From: Xestospongia muta | Lineage: Eukaryota > Porifera > Demospongiae > Haplosclerida > Petrosiidae | Length of the DNA stretch: 64,000 nt | NCBI GenBank assembly: GCA_963693285.1 | Contig: OY848928.1 | Span: 2,914,501-2,978,500 of the forward strand | Direction: 5' to 3' | Notes under the pieces: model-generated | Databases searched by the model: none | What the model saw: the letters and a program-made list of their open reading frames with translations, nothing else | Told to the model about the DNA's origin: nothing | Translations under genes and position numbers: made by a program | Part shown: positions 24,129 through 36,352 of the stretch, one piece after another | Layout: each line of letters begins with the position of its first letter | How positions within the stretch are numbered: the first letter of the stretch is position 1

Positions 24129-24920
24129 ATGAGGTTGATTCATTTTATTCTATATGTGATAACTATATATGGATGTACTAGCTGCAGATTTGAGATAGAA
24201 GCAGAAGATGGAACTAGTATTGGTGGTGTTGAAAGGTTTCGCAGCCAAGCTTCAAATGGAGCCACAGTACTAATAAATACTCTAAGAGACAAAATTACCT
24301 TCTTATTGGAAGTTGTCAGCAGTATATGTAATCAAGTCACAGTGAGTGATGTTCGATATAGTAATGATGGTTTGTCAGATGTTGTTGGGGTATTCTTGAA
24401 TACAAGTAACTTTGGACAGTTTACATCCAAAACTGTACTTAAGAGTGGAGATGGATGGAATGTTTTTCAAAGCTCAGGCCAAGTAGGGAAACCATTTCAA
24501 ATTCATAAAGGAGTTTATAATCTACAAATACAACTAACTAAGTCTTCAGATGAATATGGTATAGAGATAGATAGAGTATCTCTTCAATTTAACTGTTCTT
24601 CAATCAATGTAAACAATGAATGTCCTGAGTCAGCTATAAAAGTAGACAGCAGGTCAATCATTGGCACCACACTTACTACTGATACAGCAACTACTAGAAG
24701 CACAACTGCTACTACAGCTACTACCGGTGGCACAGAGGATGACAAATCCGATACAGAGGGCCTTAGTTTAAAAGATAAATTTACGATAGCAGGCAGTGTT
24801 ATTGGAAGTGTTTTAGGTCTAACGATGGTTGTTATAGCAGCTGTAGGTCTTGGTATCACTATCTACAGATGTTCTAACAAAAAATCAGGATGTGATCAAC
24901 TTGACGAAAATTTGATCTGA
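24129..24920 (+). CDS. Type I membrane protein with CBM6/35-like ectodomain
   Basis: A single intact 263-residue frame. Residues 1-18 form a signal peptide (MRLIHFILYVITIYGCTS). Residues about 20-155 start with FEIEAEDG and contain SDVRYSNDGLSD, GDGWNVFQSSG and KGVYNLQIQL, the layout of a CBM6/CBM35 beta-sandwich that binds carbohydrate. Residues about 175-205 form a Thr-rich, probably O-glycosylated stalk. Residues about 218-246 form a membrane helix (IGSVLGLTMVVIAAVGLGI), with a short cytoplasmic tail (KKSGCDQLDENLI). The family call rests on the EAEDG opening and overall pattern; ligand unknown. There are no introns. The 30-bp hairpin lies just upstream. A surface lectin-like receptor or adhesion protein is the likeliest role. 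Confidence 0.75.
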   Translation: MRLIHFILYVITIYGCTSCRFEIEAEDGTSIGGVERFRSQASNGATVLINTLRDKITFLLEVVSSICNQVTVSDVRYSNDGLSDVVGVFLNTSNFGQFTSKTVLKSGDGWNVFQSSGQVGKPFQIHKGVYNLQIQLTKSSDEYGIEIDRVSLQFNCSSINVNNECPESAIKVDSRSIIGTTLTTDTATTRSTTATTATTGGTEDDKSDTEGLSLKDKFTIAGSVIGSVLGLTMVVIAAVGLGITIYRCSNKKSGCDQLDENLI

Positions 24921-25239
24921 AGTATTTAACTACTGGCTATACTTTGTTACATTTATTGACTTAAACTAATGTATAACATGAAACTTATGCCTCACACTAC
25001 TATAAGTTTACACTTTTATCAAAATAAAGTAATAATAATACATTATAGGTAAATCATATTGGAAATGGACACTTGTTAACTGATTGTTTGTCACTTATAA
25101 TATTGTTTTGATAGTACTTAACCATTGTTGTTCTCTCTCATACCCTGTCTCTCATTGATTTTCATTCAAGTTACTCTGAGTTTGTTCAATAAACTTTATC
25201 AACTCATGATCTAGTCATTCACCACTGTAAACTCTAACA
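24921..25239. other. 3' flank of the membrane protein and possible 5' LTR
   Basis: A polyadenylation-type aataaa lies at about 25023 and another (caataaac) near 25190. The stretch ending ...actctaaca at 25238, just before the primer-site-like sequence, may be a degenerate Copia 5' LTR. No second LTR exists in the window to define it. Confidence 0.35.
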
Positions 25240-25262
25240 GGTTATGAGCCCAGTTCACTAGG

Positions 25263-26250
25263 ATGGCAACAGAATCTAAGATTGTCAGTGTCGTTCCCCT
25301 TAAATACAGCAATAACGCAACTTGGAAACTACAGTGTCAAATGGCACTAATGAAAGAGGATCTCTGGAGTATTGTCAATGAAACAGAAACACCTCCAGCT
25401 GAAGATGCAACTGCTGCTACTATTGCAAAGTATCGTACAAGAAAGGATCGAGCATTAGGTACAATTGTGCTATCTATCGACCCATCATTGTTGTACCTGA
25501 TAGGTGACCCCAAAGAATCTGTTGAAGTATGGAAGAAACTGAAAAGCCAGTTACAAAAGAAAACCTGAGCTAATAAACTGGTGTTACGCTGTAAACGTCA
25601 CTCCATACATTTGAAAGGAGAGTTGGTCCAGGAACATATCAAGAAAATAACCAAAATATTTAATGAGCTTGCAGCAATTGAAGTTCCAATGGACGAGGAA
25701 GATCAAGTGGTACAATTACTGACCAGTTTACCCGAATCCTACGATACACTTGTTACGGCATTAGAGGCCAATGAAAAGGTTCCCTTCATGGAAACAGTAA
25801 TTGAATGTCTACTGTATGAGGAGAGAAAAGCTAAAGCTCGTCAGCCAGAGACAGAAATTGAGGGAGAAGTGTTGACTGTTAAAAGTAAGGTGAAGTGGAA
25901 ACGAGGAATACGCTGTCACAACTGTGGAAAACTTGGACATATTCAGAAGGACTGCTATGAATGTGCTGAAAGGAAGAGTGAGAAATCAAGGAAGTCTCAA
26001 CAGAGATATAGTGCTAAAAAGAAGAATAAAGACAGTACTCGTATTGGATTGCTAGCATCAGCACATGCACTAGCATCTGACAGTGACAGTCAAAGAAATA
26101 ACTGGATCATAGATTCTGGTGCAACATGTCACATTTGCTGTAATAAGACAATGTTTGACAAGATGGAGGATATGGATACACCGATACACCCAGGTTGTTA
26201 CATTAGGAGACGGAAGAAGTATAGAGACCCACAAACAGGAAACAGTTAAA
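25263..26250 (+). pseudogene. Copia gag with zinc knuckle and protease start
   Basis: ATG 25263 (MATESKIVSVVPLKYSNNA). TGA at 25566-25568 follows KKT, where a Trp codon is expected. The frame continues (VLRCKRHSIHLK, DEEDQVVQLLTSLPESYDTL) to a CCHC zinc knuckle (CHNCGKLGHIQKDC) and the protease active site (WIIDSGATCHIC). It leaves frame at about 26200. The remainder is read in the next frame. Confidence 0.8.
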
Positions 26251-27674
26251 CTGAACCTGAAACAAAGTGACGGATCATACAGAAGTGGTACTCTTCATGA
26301 TGTTCTTTATGTACCAGAGTTATCGTATAACTTGTTGAGCATTGCTAAAGCAACGTCACTTGGGAAAGTAGTCAAATTTGATGAGTCTACTTGTAAGATT
26401 CTCAATAAAGCTGAAGAAGTAATTGGTGTAGCTACAAAACATGCAAGTCTCTATTACCTGAGCCGTCAGGTAAACACTCCACAACAAACTATCAATGTAA
26501 ACACAGTGAAGAATCGTAGTCGCATTATGGTATGGCATTATCGTTATGGACATTTGAATGTAACAAGTTTGAGAAAGTTGGCAAATGAACGTAAAAGGTT
26601 TGAGTCGTAGTGATGTATCTGATGAGATGGTACTGTGTTAGTCATGCGTTGAGGGAAAGATCCACTGAAGCCCATTTCCAACTAGTGAGGTTAAATGAGC
26701 AGAAGCACCACTAGAATTGATTCACAGTGATGTATGTGGAAAGATAAATTCAAAGTCTCTGAGTGGAGCAGAGTATTTTCTTACCTTTGTAGATGATAAG
26801 ACCAGGTACATATGGATCTACATATTGAAATGCAAGAGTCAAGTGTTTCAGTATTTCCAAGAATGGAAAGCCATGGTTGAAAGGTCAACAGGACGTAGAA
26901 TAATATCTCTTCGTACTGATAATGGAGGTGAATATACCTCACTTGAGTTCCGGTCCTATCTAAAGAGAGAAGGTATTAAGCATGAGCTGACTGTTCCAAG
27001 ATCACCCAAACAAAATGGTGTAGCAGAGTGTTTTAATCACACGTTAATGGAAGCAGTTAGATCAATGCTAGTTGGAGCTCAGTTACCTCAAAGGTTTTGG
27101 GCAGAAGCCTTAGCAACAGCTGTGTACCTAAGAAATATATAGAAGCCCAACAAAAGCTGTCAGTGGTTTAACACCATATGAAACCTGGACAGGCAGGAAG
27201 CCAGCTGTTAATCATCTCAAGGTGTTTGGCTGTGTGACATATGCACACATACCAAAAGAAGAGAGAAAGAAGTTAGATTCGAAAGCCAAATTATGTATCC
27301 TGTTAGGATATGGAACTAATGTCAAGGGTTATCGCCTGTACTGTCTGCAAGAGAGAAGAATCATCTATAGTCGTCATGTCATTTTTGATGAGACCGAGTA
27401 TGGACTTGAAAAGGAGCAGGTGGAAAATAAAAGTGAAGCTGACAAATTAGTGGAAATTGACTTACCTGATGATGAATGTGAAATCTCGCAAAACATTCAA
27501 GAGAAAGTTCATCAAGTTGAAGGTGAATCAAGTAATGAGGTTACAAGAGATGAATCAACTGAGACCAACTCTGGTTTACGACGTTCCAATCATGAAAGGC
27601 AAACCGAATTACTATGGGGTGTGGGTCAATTCTACTCAGACCAAAGAACAGTATCACAAACCCTGTACTTTTAA
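26119..27674 (+). pseudogene. Copia pre-integrase and integrase region
   Basis: Frame 26119-26610 carries the pre-integrase block (LHDVLYVPELSYNLLSI, MVWHYRYGHLN). It ends in TAG, and the HHCC finger that follows is broken (C-x-x-C seen out of frame). Frame 26717-27142 carries the DDE core: HSDVCGKIN, FVDDKTRYIWIY, RTDNGGEY and PKQNGVAEC. Frame 27222-27674 carries the C-terminal integrase part (FGCVTYAHIPKEER, ILLGYGTNVKGYRLY). Confidence 0.8.
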
Positions 27675-27683
27675 GAAGCATCT

Positions 27684-28870
27684 ATGTGTCCTGAGAGAGA
27701 CAAATGGATGGAAGCTATGGAGAAAGAGATGGCATCCCTGAAAGCAAATGATGTGTATGACCTGGTAGAACTTCCAAAAGACAGAAAAGTTTTGGGAAGT
27801 AAATGGGTATACAAACGAAAAGTCAAGGCTGATGGATCAGTTGAGAGATTTAAGTCAAGACTGGTTGCTCAAGGCCTCTCACAAAAGCTGGACAAGACTA
27901 TGGTGAAACAACGTTCAGTCCACTCGTCTGGTTTGAATCTATTCACTCAATCATTACAATGGCAGTTCAAAATGAGATGATGCTCCATCAGATGGATGTT
28001 ACCTCAGCTTTTCTCTGGAAGAGGAAGTATACATGACTCAACCAGAAGGGTTCAAAGTGAAAGGAAAGAGCACTTGGTCTGCAGACTCAAACACAGTCTC
28101 TATGGATTAAAGCAAGCACCAAGGTACTGGAACATGACCCTTGATCATCTGTTGAGGAACATGGGATTTGAACAAACCAAGAGTGACCCGTGTCTTTACA
28201 TCAGCTCAGAAGGAGAATTATGTATAATAGCCGTCTACATTGATGATATTCTACTAAATATAAAGCAAGAAAAGAATGAAGGATGTAAAAAACAAATTAT
28301 CTGCTCAGTTTGAGGTTAAGGGTCTTGGTGATTTACAATATCTCCTTGGTGTTTCAATCATTCAGAATTGTTCAAAAAAGTCAGTTTGGATTGGTCAACC
28401 TGCCTATACTCTCAACATTTAGAGAAATTTGGTTTGAAAGATGCCAAACCAGTAGGAACACCAGTCTGTGTTGGCTCAAAGCTAGTTAAAACTACTGAAA
28501 GTGATGAACTAGTTGATGAAAATCTATATCAATCAGCAGTAGGAAGCTTACAGTATCTCTCAACTATGACCAGACCCAACATAACCTTTGCTGTATTGAA
28601 TGTTGCCAAATATTGCTCAAAACCAACAAAGGAGCACTGGACTGCAGTCAAGAGAATTGTAAGATATCTCAAAGGAACTCTCAATTTTGGCCTGTTATAC
28701 AAGAACAGCAATTCAAGTAGTTGTGAAGGTTTTTCTGATTCAGACTGGGCTGGTGATGTGAATGACCGTAAATCCACTTCAGGTTACATTTTTTTCAAGT
28801 TGGTGGTACAGCAATAAGCTGGAGAAGTCGGAAGCAATCATGTGTAGCTCTTTCTACTGCTGATTTTTAA
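27684..28870 (+). pseudogene. Copia reverse transcriptase and RNase H region
   Basis: The reverse transcriptase is spread over frames at 27684-27980 (WMEAMEKEMASLKAND, GSKWVYKRKVKADG) and 27996-28313 (KHSLYGLKQAPRYWN, active site VYIDDILL). The frame at 28368-28817 carries the connection and RNase H blocks (SAVGSLQYLSTMTRPN, SDSDWAGDVNDRKSTSGY). It then shifts frame once more and ends at about 28870 after ALSTAD. Confidence 0.8.
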
Positions 28871-28912
28871 GGTTTTGTTCTGTAGAGAACATGTGAATAT
28901 TATCTCGAGATT

Positions 28913-29372
28913 CTAGAAAAAAGTCTTCTTCACCAACATTCTTTGCCATTCTTCAATAAAACAGACCTCTTCACGTGTGGTAGGCAAAGGAGGTAATCGT
29001 TCTCTACGTTTTGTGTATAAAGCTGTTTTGAGTGAGGTAAAAGTGGGTACTGTAGCTGCAACATCCTCGCTCTGGCTGGCCGCTATTCTCTGCATAGTCT
29101 CCTGGTAGATCCTTGGGATGGATGTTGTTTCTGCTTTTGCCCTCTCCTTCATAGCATCCACTATTTTCCCAACAGCTATCTCTGTCATGTTTGGTTGATG
29201 GTTGTGTGCATTATTTTCAGATATCAGTGCATCATTCTCATCTGTGCTAAAAAGTCCAGGACAATTGTGATCAACACAGCTCAAGTAACTTTGTCCTTCC
29301 CTTCCTCATTGGTTCAATGTGTATCTATACCCCTGAATGCTAGAGAGCATGCTCCTCTCTTTGTCTTTATGA
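28913..29372 (-). pseudogene. FLYWCH/MULE transposase relic
   Basis: The minus frame at 29372 begins MEFIKTKRGACSLAFRG, a FLYWCH-finger opening, but hits TGA. The continuation CVDHNCPGLFST ... NNAHNHQP supplies the remaining Cys/His pairs. It is followed by the helical linker (IAVGKIVDAMKERAKAE, RERLPPLPTTREEV) found between the FLYWCH finger and the DDE domain of MULE transposases. The catalytic domain is missing. It abuts the truncated Copia end at 28870-28912. Confidence 0.65.
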
Positions 29373-29499
29373 ACTCCATTCTGGTGGTTTAGATATGAGT
29401 TGGTGATGCAGAGTTGAAGGTAGTTGACAGCAGTTGAAATGAATAATGAAGCAAGGAACCCCAAATTTATAGCATTTTAGGTGTCAAAGTGTACATTAG

Positions 29500-29712
29500 G
29501 TAATTGCTCACAGACATCAAAGTCACTTTGAGCAATTGCTGCCAGTTGAGGTAGCTATAATATTATAGTAGGTGTCACTACTTAGGTACAGTTGGTAATT
29601 GCTCACAGGCATCAAAGTAACTTTGCAACTGCCAGTTGCTATAATATTATAGTAGACGAAATAGGAGTAGACCAATCAAGGAGTAGACCAAACAGGAGTA
29701 GACAAACCAGGT
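29500..29712. repeat. Short local direct repeats
   Basis: The string gtaattgctcacagacatca ... ataatattatagtag occurs twice (about 29500-29573 and 29603-29655). Three copies of a roughly 17-bp unit (aggagtagaccaa) follow at 29663-29712. Confidence 0.7.
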
Positions 29713-30789
29713 ATAACCCCAAAAGACAAAATCTGATTATTATTTTAACAGTAATAATTATTGTAATAGAACTTTTGTTCACATAATTAAAACTGAATTA
29801 CCACGTGACAAACGGTTGACTTCTCAAGGTCAAAGTGTTTTTCGAAGGTGTGAAATTTGAGGTATGACGAAAGTATGCCATTGAAAATGTATGGAGTTTA
29901 TAGTTTGCTACTTTCTCGTAGCACTGGAGAGCCAAATTTTATATATATATAGCGCATTTGCAAGCTGAACGGATTGGTGCAAGTTCCATGCGGATAGCAC
30001 GTAAAACGGCAAAGTTATTTACATGTCTGGGTAGCTCAACTCAATTCGGACAGAGTATAGTAGCAGAAGATGAAACTATTATTTAACAAAAACTAAAATA
30101 AATTAATGAGTTGTAACAAGTCACAGTAGAGGGCGCAGAGAGCTTAAATACAGGTGCTATTATTAAACAATAACTCCAATAATGTACAAAAATGATAGCA
30201 GATCATAACACAAGATAAACACAGGAGCTACAATTTTGAATATTAAACAAAATTCAATGAGAATGACTTTATTGTACATAACAAATTGCCACGAAACAGC
30301 AACACATTCAAGAGATGATAACAATAATAGATAGAAACACAGGAAGTATAACTAAATCAAATCAGGACATTTGTCATAACAGTTTCAGAAGATGTTAACA
30401 CAAGTTAGAAAAAGTAAAAAAAGGATTATATAAAATATAAAAAAGTAAAAACATTATTATAGTACCAGTATTCCAACTTGAGCACACACAGGAGATATTT
30501 TACTAGGAATTAATAAAGGACAGTGTTACAAGAGTAAACTCTCATGTATAAAACAAAGTAACAAGAACCTAATGTGGACAGATAATAATAACACTTTTTA
30601 ACAAGGTACCAATAAATTGTACATATACTAGTAGATTTAGCGTGTATAGGAGATCAACAAAAAGTATATAATTTTAGTGCATGAGGTCACAAAATATTGT
30701 TAGATAACATAATTTATACAAAAATACAGATACCAAAAGATTAATTAATTCACCAAAGATTACAAAGAGAGATTATATAAGAGATATTT
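29713..30789. other. Intergenic AT-rich DNA
   Basis: The section around 29880-30060 is somewhat GC-richer (gcacgtaaaacggcaaag) but contains no exon I can support. The remainder is low-complexity A-rich sequence. Confidence 0.4.
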
Positions 30790-31330
30790 TATGTTATTGG
30801 ATATGAGAGGTTGAGGTTATGTGTACATGTCACATGGCTGGGTTGTATTGTATTATAAGAGGTTGGGTATTGAGACATTTGTATATATTAGGTTATATGA
30901 TGCAACATTTTCTGGTGTGTGTAACAAGATGTTCATGCAAGTACATGTCAGAGGACAATGTTATACCATATATAGAACATTGTATGATAGGAACATGTCA
31001 CAGGGTCAAATTATATCATAAGGGTCACAAAAAATTCATGTACATACATCATAGAACTCTGTTATATCATAGGACATTATGTAGTATGAGTAATAAGATG
31101 TTTGTGTATAAATATGTCAAAGAGTTTGTATATATGTCACAGGGCTAGGTATCAATGTGGTGTGGATAATAAGATGTTTGTGTATTATAATTAAACTTTT
31201 AGTGTACATACATGTCACAGGGCTAGGTTATATCATTGATATATATATGTTGTGGGTAATTTATTTGTATAATGAATACATCAAAGGGATAATATATGTG
31301 TAGGTAGTATATGTGTATATCACAGGCCTT
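30790..31330. repeat. Decayed tandem repeats
   Basis: Repeated strings such as acatgtcacagggctaggtt, ttatatcata and ataagatgtttgtgtat recur at irregular spacing of about 80-120 bp. The unit is too diverged to phase by eye. Confidence 0.5.
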
Positions 31331-31344
31331 ATGTTTTCATACTG

Positions 31345-32170
31345 TTGTTTTCACACCTTTTTAAGTTATAAGATGAATCTAACACAATTTAAACCTCTTC
31401 TGGAAGAATAAAGAAAACCTTTGCTGGTACTCAAGTGTCTATCTGGTATTTGCTCTAATATGTAATATTGTACCATACGTTTGGCTTATGTATCAAAGTT
31501 ATTGTTTAAATTATGATGACATCATGCTTTTGGTTGATGTGCTTGTACTTACCAGCCTAGATTATGCCAAAGAAAGTATTATTGATGCAGTTATTGTCAT
31601 TGGTTTTGTACCATTCTTGTATAATGAGGAACACCTAATGAATTTGTCAGAAGTACTGCAAAGACTTCAGAACCATGGAGAACGTCTCAAGTTAGAAAAG
31701 TGTTGCTTTATGGAGGACTGTGTTGAGTACTTGGGTCACTGAGTGGACTCTAAAGGACTCCATACAATGGATAGCAAGTTGAAAGCTATTTTTGATGCAC
31801 CACCACCTAGGAATGCACAGGAACTTCAAGCCTTTCTAGGACTCCTTAACTATTATGGTTAATTTATCCTGAATTGAGCTAGTCTGACTCAGCCATTGAA
31901 CAGTTTACTGTGTAAAGATTCTCATTGGAAATGGACTAAAGCTTTCCAACACATCAAGGATGTTCTGGTATCTTTCATTTTTGTTACCCCATTATAATCC
32001 TTGTTTACCTCTTAGGTTATCTGCTGATGCTTCTGCTTACCACCTTGGAGCTGTAATCTCTCATGTAATGGTGGATGGAAAGGAACAGCCTATTGCTTTT
32101 GCATCACTACTGAGTATTGAATTGGTTCTCGTAAAGATTTCTAGAAGCAACAAAATAGAAGGCAAATTTT
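31345..32170 (+). mobile_element. Ty3/Gypsy relic (reverse transcriptase/RNase H)
   Basis: The 5' part (31345-31625) repeats 23370-23730. From 31626 the frame encodes late reverse transcriptase (NEEHLMNLSEVLQRLQNHGE, CVEYLGH, stop, VDSKGLHTM, LQAFLGLLNYYG) with several stops. RNase H (LRLSADASAYHLGAVISH, EQPIAFAS) then follows, partly in another frame. It has multiple nonsense codons, no flanking LTRs were found, and it is dead. Confidence 0.8.
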
Positions 32171-32231
32171 GACGCAAACGTAGCTCCTTAATATTTGTCT
32201 CAACTTTCATTGTTAAATCTGCTGCCATATC

Positions 32232-34041
32232 ATGACCTGGTATAATATCTATTATATAACATCAGTTATACTGTGCATCTACACTGGACATGTTACTGCT
32301 TCTGAGTATAATGTCACTGCAGATTCTAATTGTGTACACTGCGATCGTTATGATCTACCTTGTCACAACTTTTCATATTATGTTACTAATCTTAAATCTT
32401 ACTTCACTGATGATACAATCTTCTACTTTCTAGAGGGAACTCATACTCTACAAGGTGCATTGGAGATCAGTGGTGTAAGTAATATAACTCTGTAGGGACT
32501 GGGAGATGTAGAACAAGGCTTTCATAAGATAGTTATGAAATCCACATCAGTAATAATGTGTAGTGATAACAGAAGGGCTGGTTACTAGTAGTACAGCTGT
32601 TACAGTGAAATCATTAACAATAACAAACTGCAGTTTCTATACTTCTGTCAGTAGTCAAGCAATCCCTCGCACTAGCCATACTAGTTTATTCTTTGTTGAC
32701 ATAGATAATGTCACATTGGAATGGGTATCAGTCCAGAATAGTTCAGTTTATGGACTCTGTATAGTCAATACTTTTGATTTGAATATTTCTAATTCCACAT
32801 TTGCTAACAATGGAGGTCCTAAGAATCAAGGAGGCAATGCATACATTGTCTATGATGACCGACGTAAAGGACTGTCAGAGTTAATATCATGAAATCTAAT
32901 TTTATATTGGGCTTAGTAGTTGGAATGGATTTTGGTATTTTAATTATAATGAAGCAGAGGTAATCATCGAAAATTGTAATTTTTCACACAATATTGTTGG
33001 GTATGGAGGAGGAGTATACATTGAATCACATGGGATTGGTACTATTGAGTTTCGTAACTGCACTATGTACAACAATACTGCACAGATATATGGAGGAGGA
33101 GTGTATATTAGATCGTACTGTCTTGGTAACATTGAGTTTCATGACTGCTCTATATATGACAATATTGCTCTACAATATGGAGGAGCAGTGTACTTTAGAT
33201 TGCACGGAGGTGGTAGTTTTGAGTTTGGTAACTGCACTATATACAACAATTTGCTCTGAAATATGGAGGAGGAGTGTTTATTGATACGTATGGGACAAGT
33301 AGCATCGAATGTCATAATTGCACTGTACATAGCAATACTGGTCAGTATGATGGAGAAGGAGTGTACATTGACTTATATGAAGGAGTTGGTACAATTGAAT
33401 ATCGTAACTGCACTATACACAATAATATGTAATGCTCAAAATGATGGAGTTGAGTTTTGTAACTGTAGAATACTCAAAAATATTGGATACCTTGGATCAG
33501 GACTGTATCTTCGTTCTCTTCATGCTACTTCGACATCAAGTAGCTTCTACTTTCAGAATGTTCTATTTCATGTCAATAAAGCAACCAATAACCTAGATGT
33601 ATATAAAAAAATATATCAATCTGAATCTTTGTATCACAAGTAGTTGATGTAAAAAAGCAATGAGTTCCTTTGAAGTTATTCCTCATCATTCTTACTATAA
33701 TTCTAGTGCTGCGTTTTATTTGTCAACAATACAACTACAAGACAAATATTTCATTAATCACATCACAAGTATATGCCACACTTCAAAGTTCAATTGAACC
33801 TTTATCTGATCCTTTAGCTAAAGTCATTGACATTACAATTGAGTCCTGTTCACATGGGTTTCTGTTGGGAAAGGACACTTGTGTTTGCAGACCTGAATTA
33901 AATTTATCTTCAATAACTTGTGATATTAACACTCAAAACTGCCCCTTTGACTATTGTAATGATGGAAATATTCAATTTAAAGTTACCTTTTCGAAATTTC
34001 CCTTAAGTTTAAAATTATACCATATATTGACTATTGTTTAA
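32232..34041 (+). pseudogene. Beta-helix surface protein (Pmp-like repeats), broken
   Basis: ATG 32232 begins a signal peptide (MTWYNIYYITSVILCIYTG) followed by FYFLEGTHTLQGALEISGVS, the N-terminal pattern of right-handed beta-helix proteins. A TAG at about 32494 and later frameshifts split the rest. Between 32980 and 33480 the DNA contains about six degenerate 70-80-bp units encoding YGGGVYI ... EFxNCTxYNN repeats, spread over three frames. The C-terminal cysteine-rich region (GKDTCVCRPELNLSSITCD, CPFDYC) is at 33670-34041. It belongs to a large sponge family of secreted or surface proteins; the whole is a pseudogene here, although the repeats remain recognisable. Confidence 0.7.
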
Positions 34042-35447
34042 GGCTAGTTTGAAACAAGATAAAATCCATTTTTGATGCTACTTTTGAAAATTAAATAGGA
34101 TTTAAAAATATGAACGGATTTATGATGATATAACACACATTCTCACATCATATATGAAAATGTAGAAAAGCCTAACTTATGAACCACATATAATTAACAC
34201 ATGGACATTCTTGTGATTAATAGAAAGGATACTAAATTCTATTATACAATATATGAATATTGTAGAAACATAGAAAGGATTAACAAAAATAATGCATTTT
34301 ACATAATTCAACAGAAGACTACAGCACTAAACCCTAACACTATGAATACTTATTGAAAGTTGTGGAAAGGAATTTGCTGAATGCTGCATTGTAATTATCA
34401 TGATGAGGAGACAAAAGGCATATAAAATAATGAGGTTCTATAATGGTCTAATAAATGTAACATAGTAAGTTGAAACATGCTAGTTGAATTGTCCAATGAA
34501 GTAGAAGACACATTTCCTTTGGCCATTTTCTCATATAGCTATGGTAAAACACTGTAACATGGTTTATTAGTCAGCCTAGAAAACAGTAAGAAAACATATG
34601 GTAACAAACATCAATGATATTGAACAGACTTTGTCCTTGCCAATATATATCTCTTTTATACAACGTTTTGATGATGGTAAAGTTAATGAAAAACATAGCA
34701 ACTGAAAAAACTGATATAATTTAATAATAGATAACAAAGACTTATATACATACATGTAGCCGTGAATGTTGTGAAAGTGACTTCTTCTGTGCAGAATGTT
34801 TTATATAAATTCAGAGTGTTCATATCATGCAAGCTATTTCTGTTGGATTTGGGTGAAGTAAATCTCCACATTGTTATGTCTTATATGACAAGTAACATAT
34901 CTTATTCAATTGTTTTCGAATCTTTATTATCAGTACTAGACAGGCTCCTTTTCTTTATGGTATGGCTTTTGTCTACATAAAAATGAACAATAAATATAAT
35001 GAACTAACTATATTGTAATGACAAGGTTTAAATCTCTATGAGTGCCTGAAAAAGGTTTGGAATAAAATATTAGACTGTCTACAAATTTTATTCACTAAAG
35101 CATAAGAGGAACTTATAGCCTTGCAAATGAGGCAGGGGGATACAAGTCCAACTTGAAAGCTCCACAGCAGCTTTGATATATAGAAGCTTTAGTATTTGAC
35201 AATTATGAATCCAATTACTACCCAGATATAATTGTTTAGTCAAAAATAATTTTGTACACCAGGCAGGATAATCATAACATTACTACTCTATAGTATACTG
35301 CAAGTAAATTTAATATAAAATATTAGTGTGTATTGTAGACTATAATTTGTCCTCATAATCTTGTACATATATTCCTAATTTAAATTTACCTTTAAAAAAG
35401 CTACTGATGTAAACTGCTTGTAATGATGTCTCAAGGCAATGTGCTGA
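34042..35447. other. Intergenic AT-rich DNA
   Basis: No exon, repeat or element is recognised in this stretch. Confidence 0.45.
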
Positions 35448-35903
35448 TTTAGCAACAACAAGTCAGATATCGTGACTGTTTCTTATCAATTATATGAGCA
35501 CAGTTCTCTAAATAAACAGCAATTCGTTTGATGAAATCAGAGTACCTGGACGTAGATGTGTATCACAAACAGCATTGATAACTTTGTTACCTTCAGAAAA
35601 CGTATTGTACATTGTACCACACACATCTTGAGCAGTTACTTCATATAAAAAATCTGTTAGTGTGATGATCTCAATAGGAATAACAAGTGTTAACCCACAT
35701 ACATCTAGGGATAACTTGTGCTCTTTAAAATTTAACTAATCCTAACAAAGAAGGAATGTCTTAAATGTATTATGAAAGAATGTATCATTATATTATTATT
35801 ACTAGTCTATTATACAAGGAAAAAGTTATTGTACCTTTTGCTGATGTAGTCAAAATCTACTGCACTACTGCATAACTCATCACCACCAGCTTTGAGACAT
35901 AAC
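35448..35903 (-). pseudogene. Unrecognised minus-strand exons
   Basis: The upstream exon 35835-35903 (LCLKAGGDELCSSAVDFDY) ends at a gtacaa donor. Downstream, 35520-35716 is open for about 65 codons (KLSLDVCGLTLVIPIEII, LTDFLYEVTAQDVCGTMYN, KVINAVCDTHLRPG). A one-base shift then leads to DFIKRIAVYLENCAHIID and a Cys-Cys-Cys ending at 35448. The codon pattern is clearly protein-coding, with paired cysteines. The phases of the two exons do not fit, and the shift suggests decay. The family is not recognised. Confidence 0.45.
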
Positions 35904-36352
35904 CTCATTTAATAAAATGTTATAGAAAATACAAGTACTATATTCCATTTATACATATATATACTCCATCCATTCAGGTAGAATTTGACATTTGACTCAA
36001 TATATTTTTATCTAAAAACATATGTTAGTGAGAAATGGTTTTAATTATTTAACATACTTTGAAATAGTGTTTAAAACACCCAAAGCTCAGGCAATATCTA
36101 AGAAATTTGTCTTTCAGTAAGGTTTGTCTCATAAATACATATCATTAACATGCATTCTCCAATTATAACAGAAGCTATACAAACTATTAAAAAAATGACA
36201 AAAAGCAAACCAATTAAAAGAGGCTTTAGTGTTATTGTAAAAATCACTAAAGTTATGAGACTGGCCACACATGGTATATTAGTGATGCAATCTTTTGCTA
36301 GAACACTTTCAAACTCTAAAATCTACTAATAATGTGCTACTATATATACAGT
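35904..36352. other. Intergenic AT-rich DNA
   Basis: Nothing is recognised. Confidence 0.4.

Larger units (their letters stand above)
25240..28870 (+). mobile_element. Ty1/Copia retrotransposon, 3'-truncated
   Basis: A primer-binding-like sequence (ggttatgagcccag, 25240-25253) is followed by gag, protease, integrase, reverse transcriptase and RNase H in Copia order. The element stops in RNase H near 28870 with no 3' LTR. It contains nonsense codons and at least four frameshifts, so it is inactive. The degree of decay is modest, so insertion was not ancient. Confidence 0.85.

Noticed and set aside
24584..24859. 91-residue minus-strand frame
   Set aside because: It is antisense to the Thr-rich stalk and membrane helix of the intact plus-strand gene; the valine-rich product mirrors that composition.
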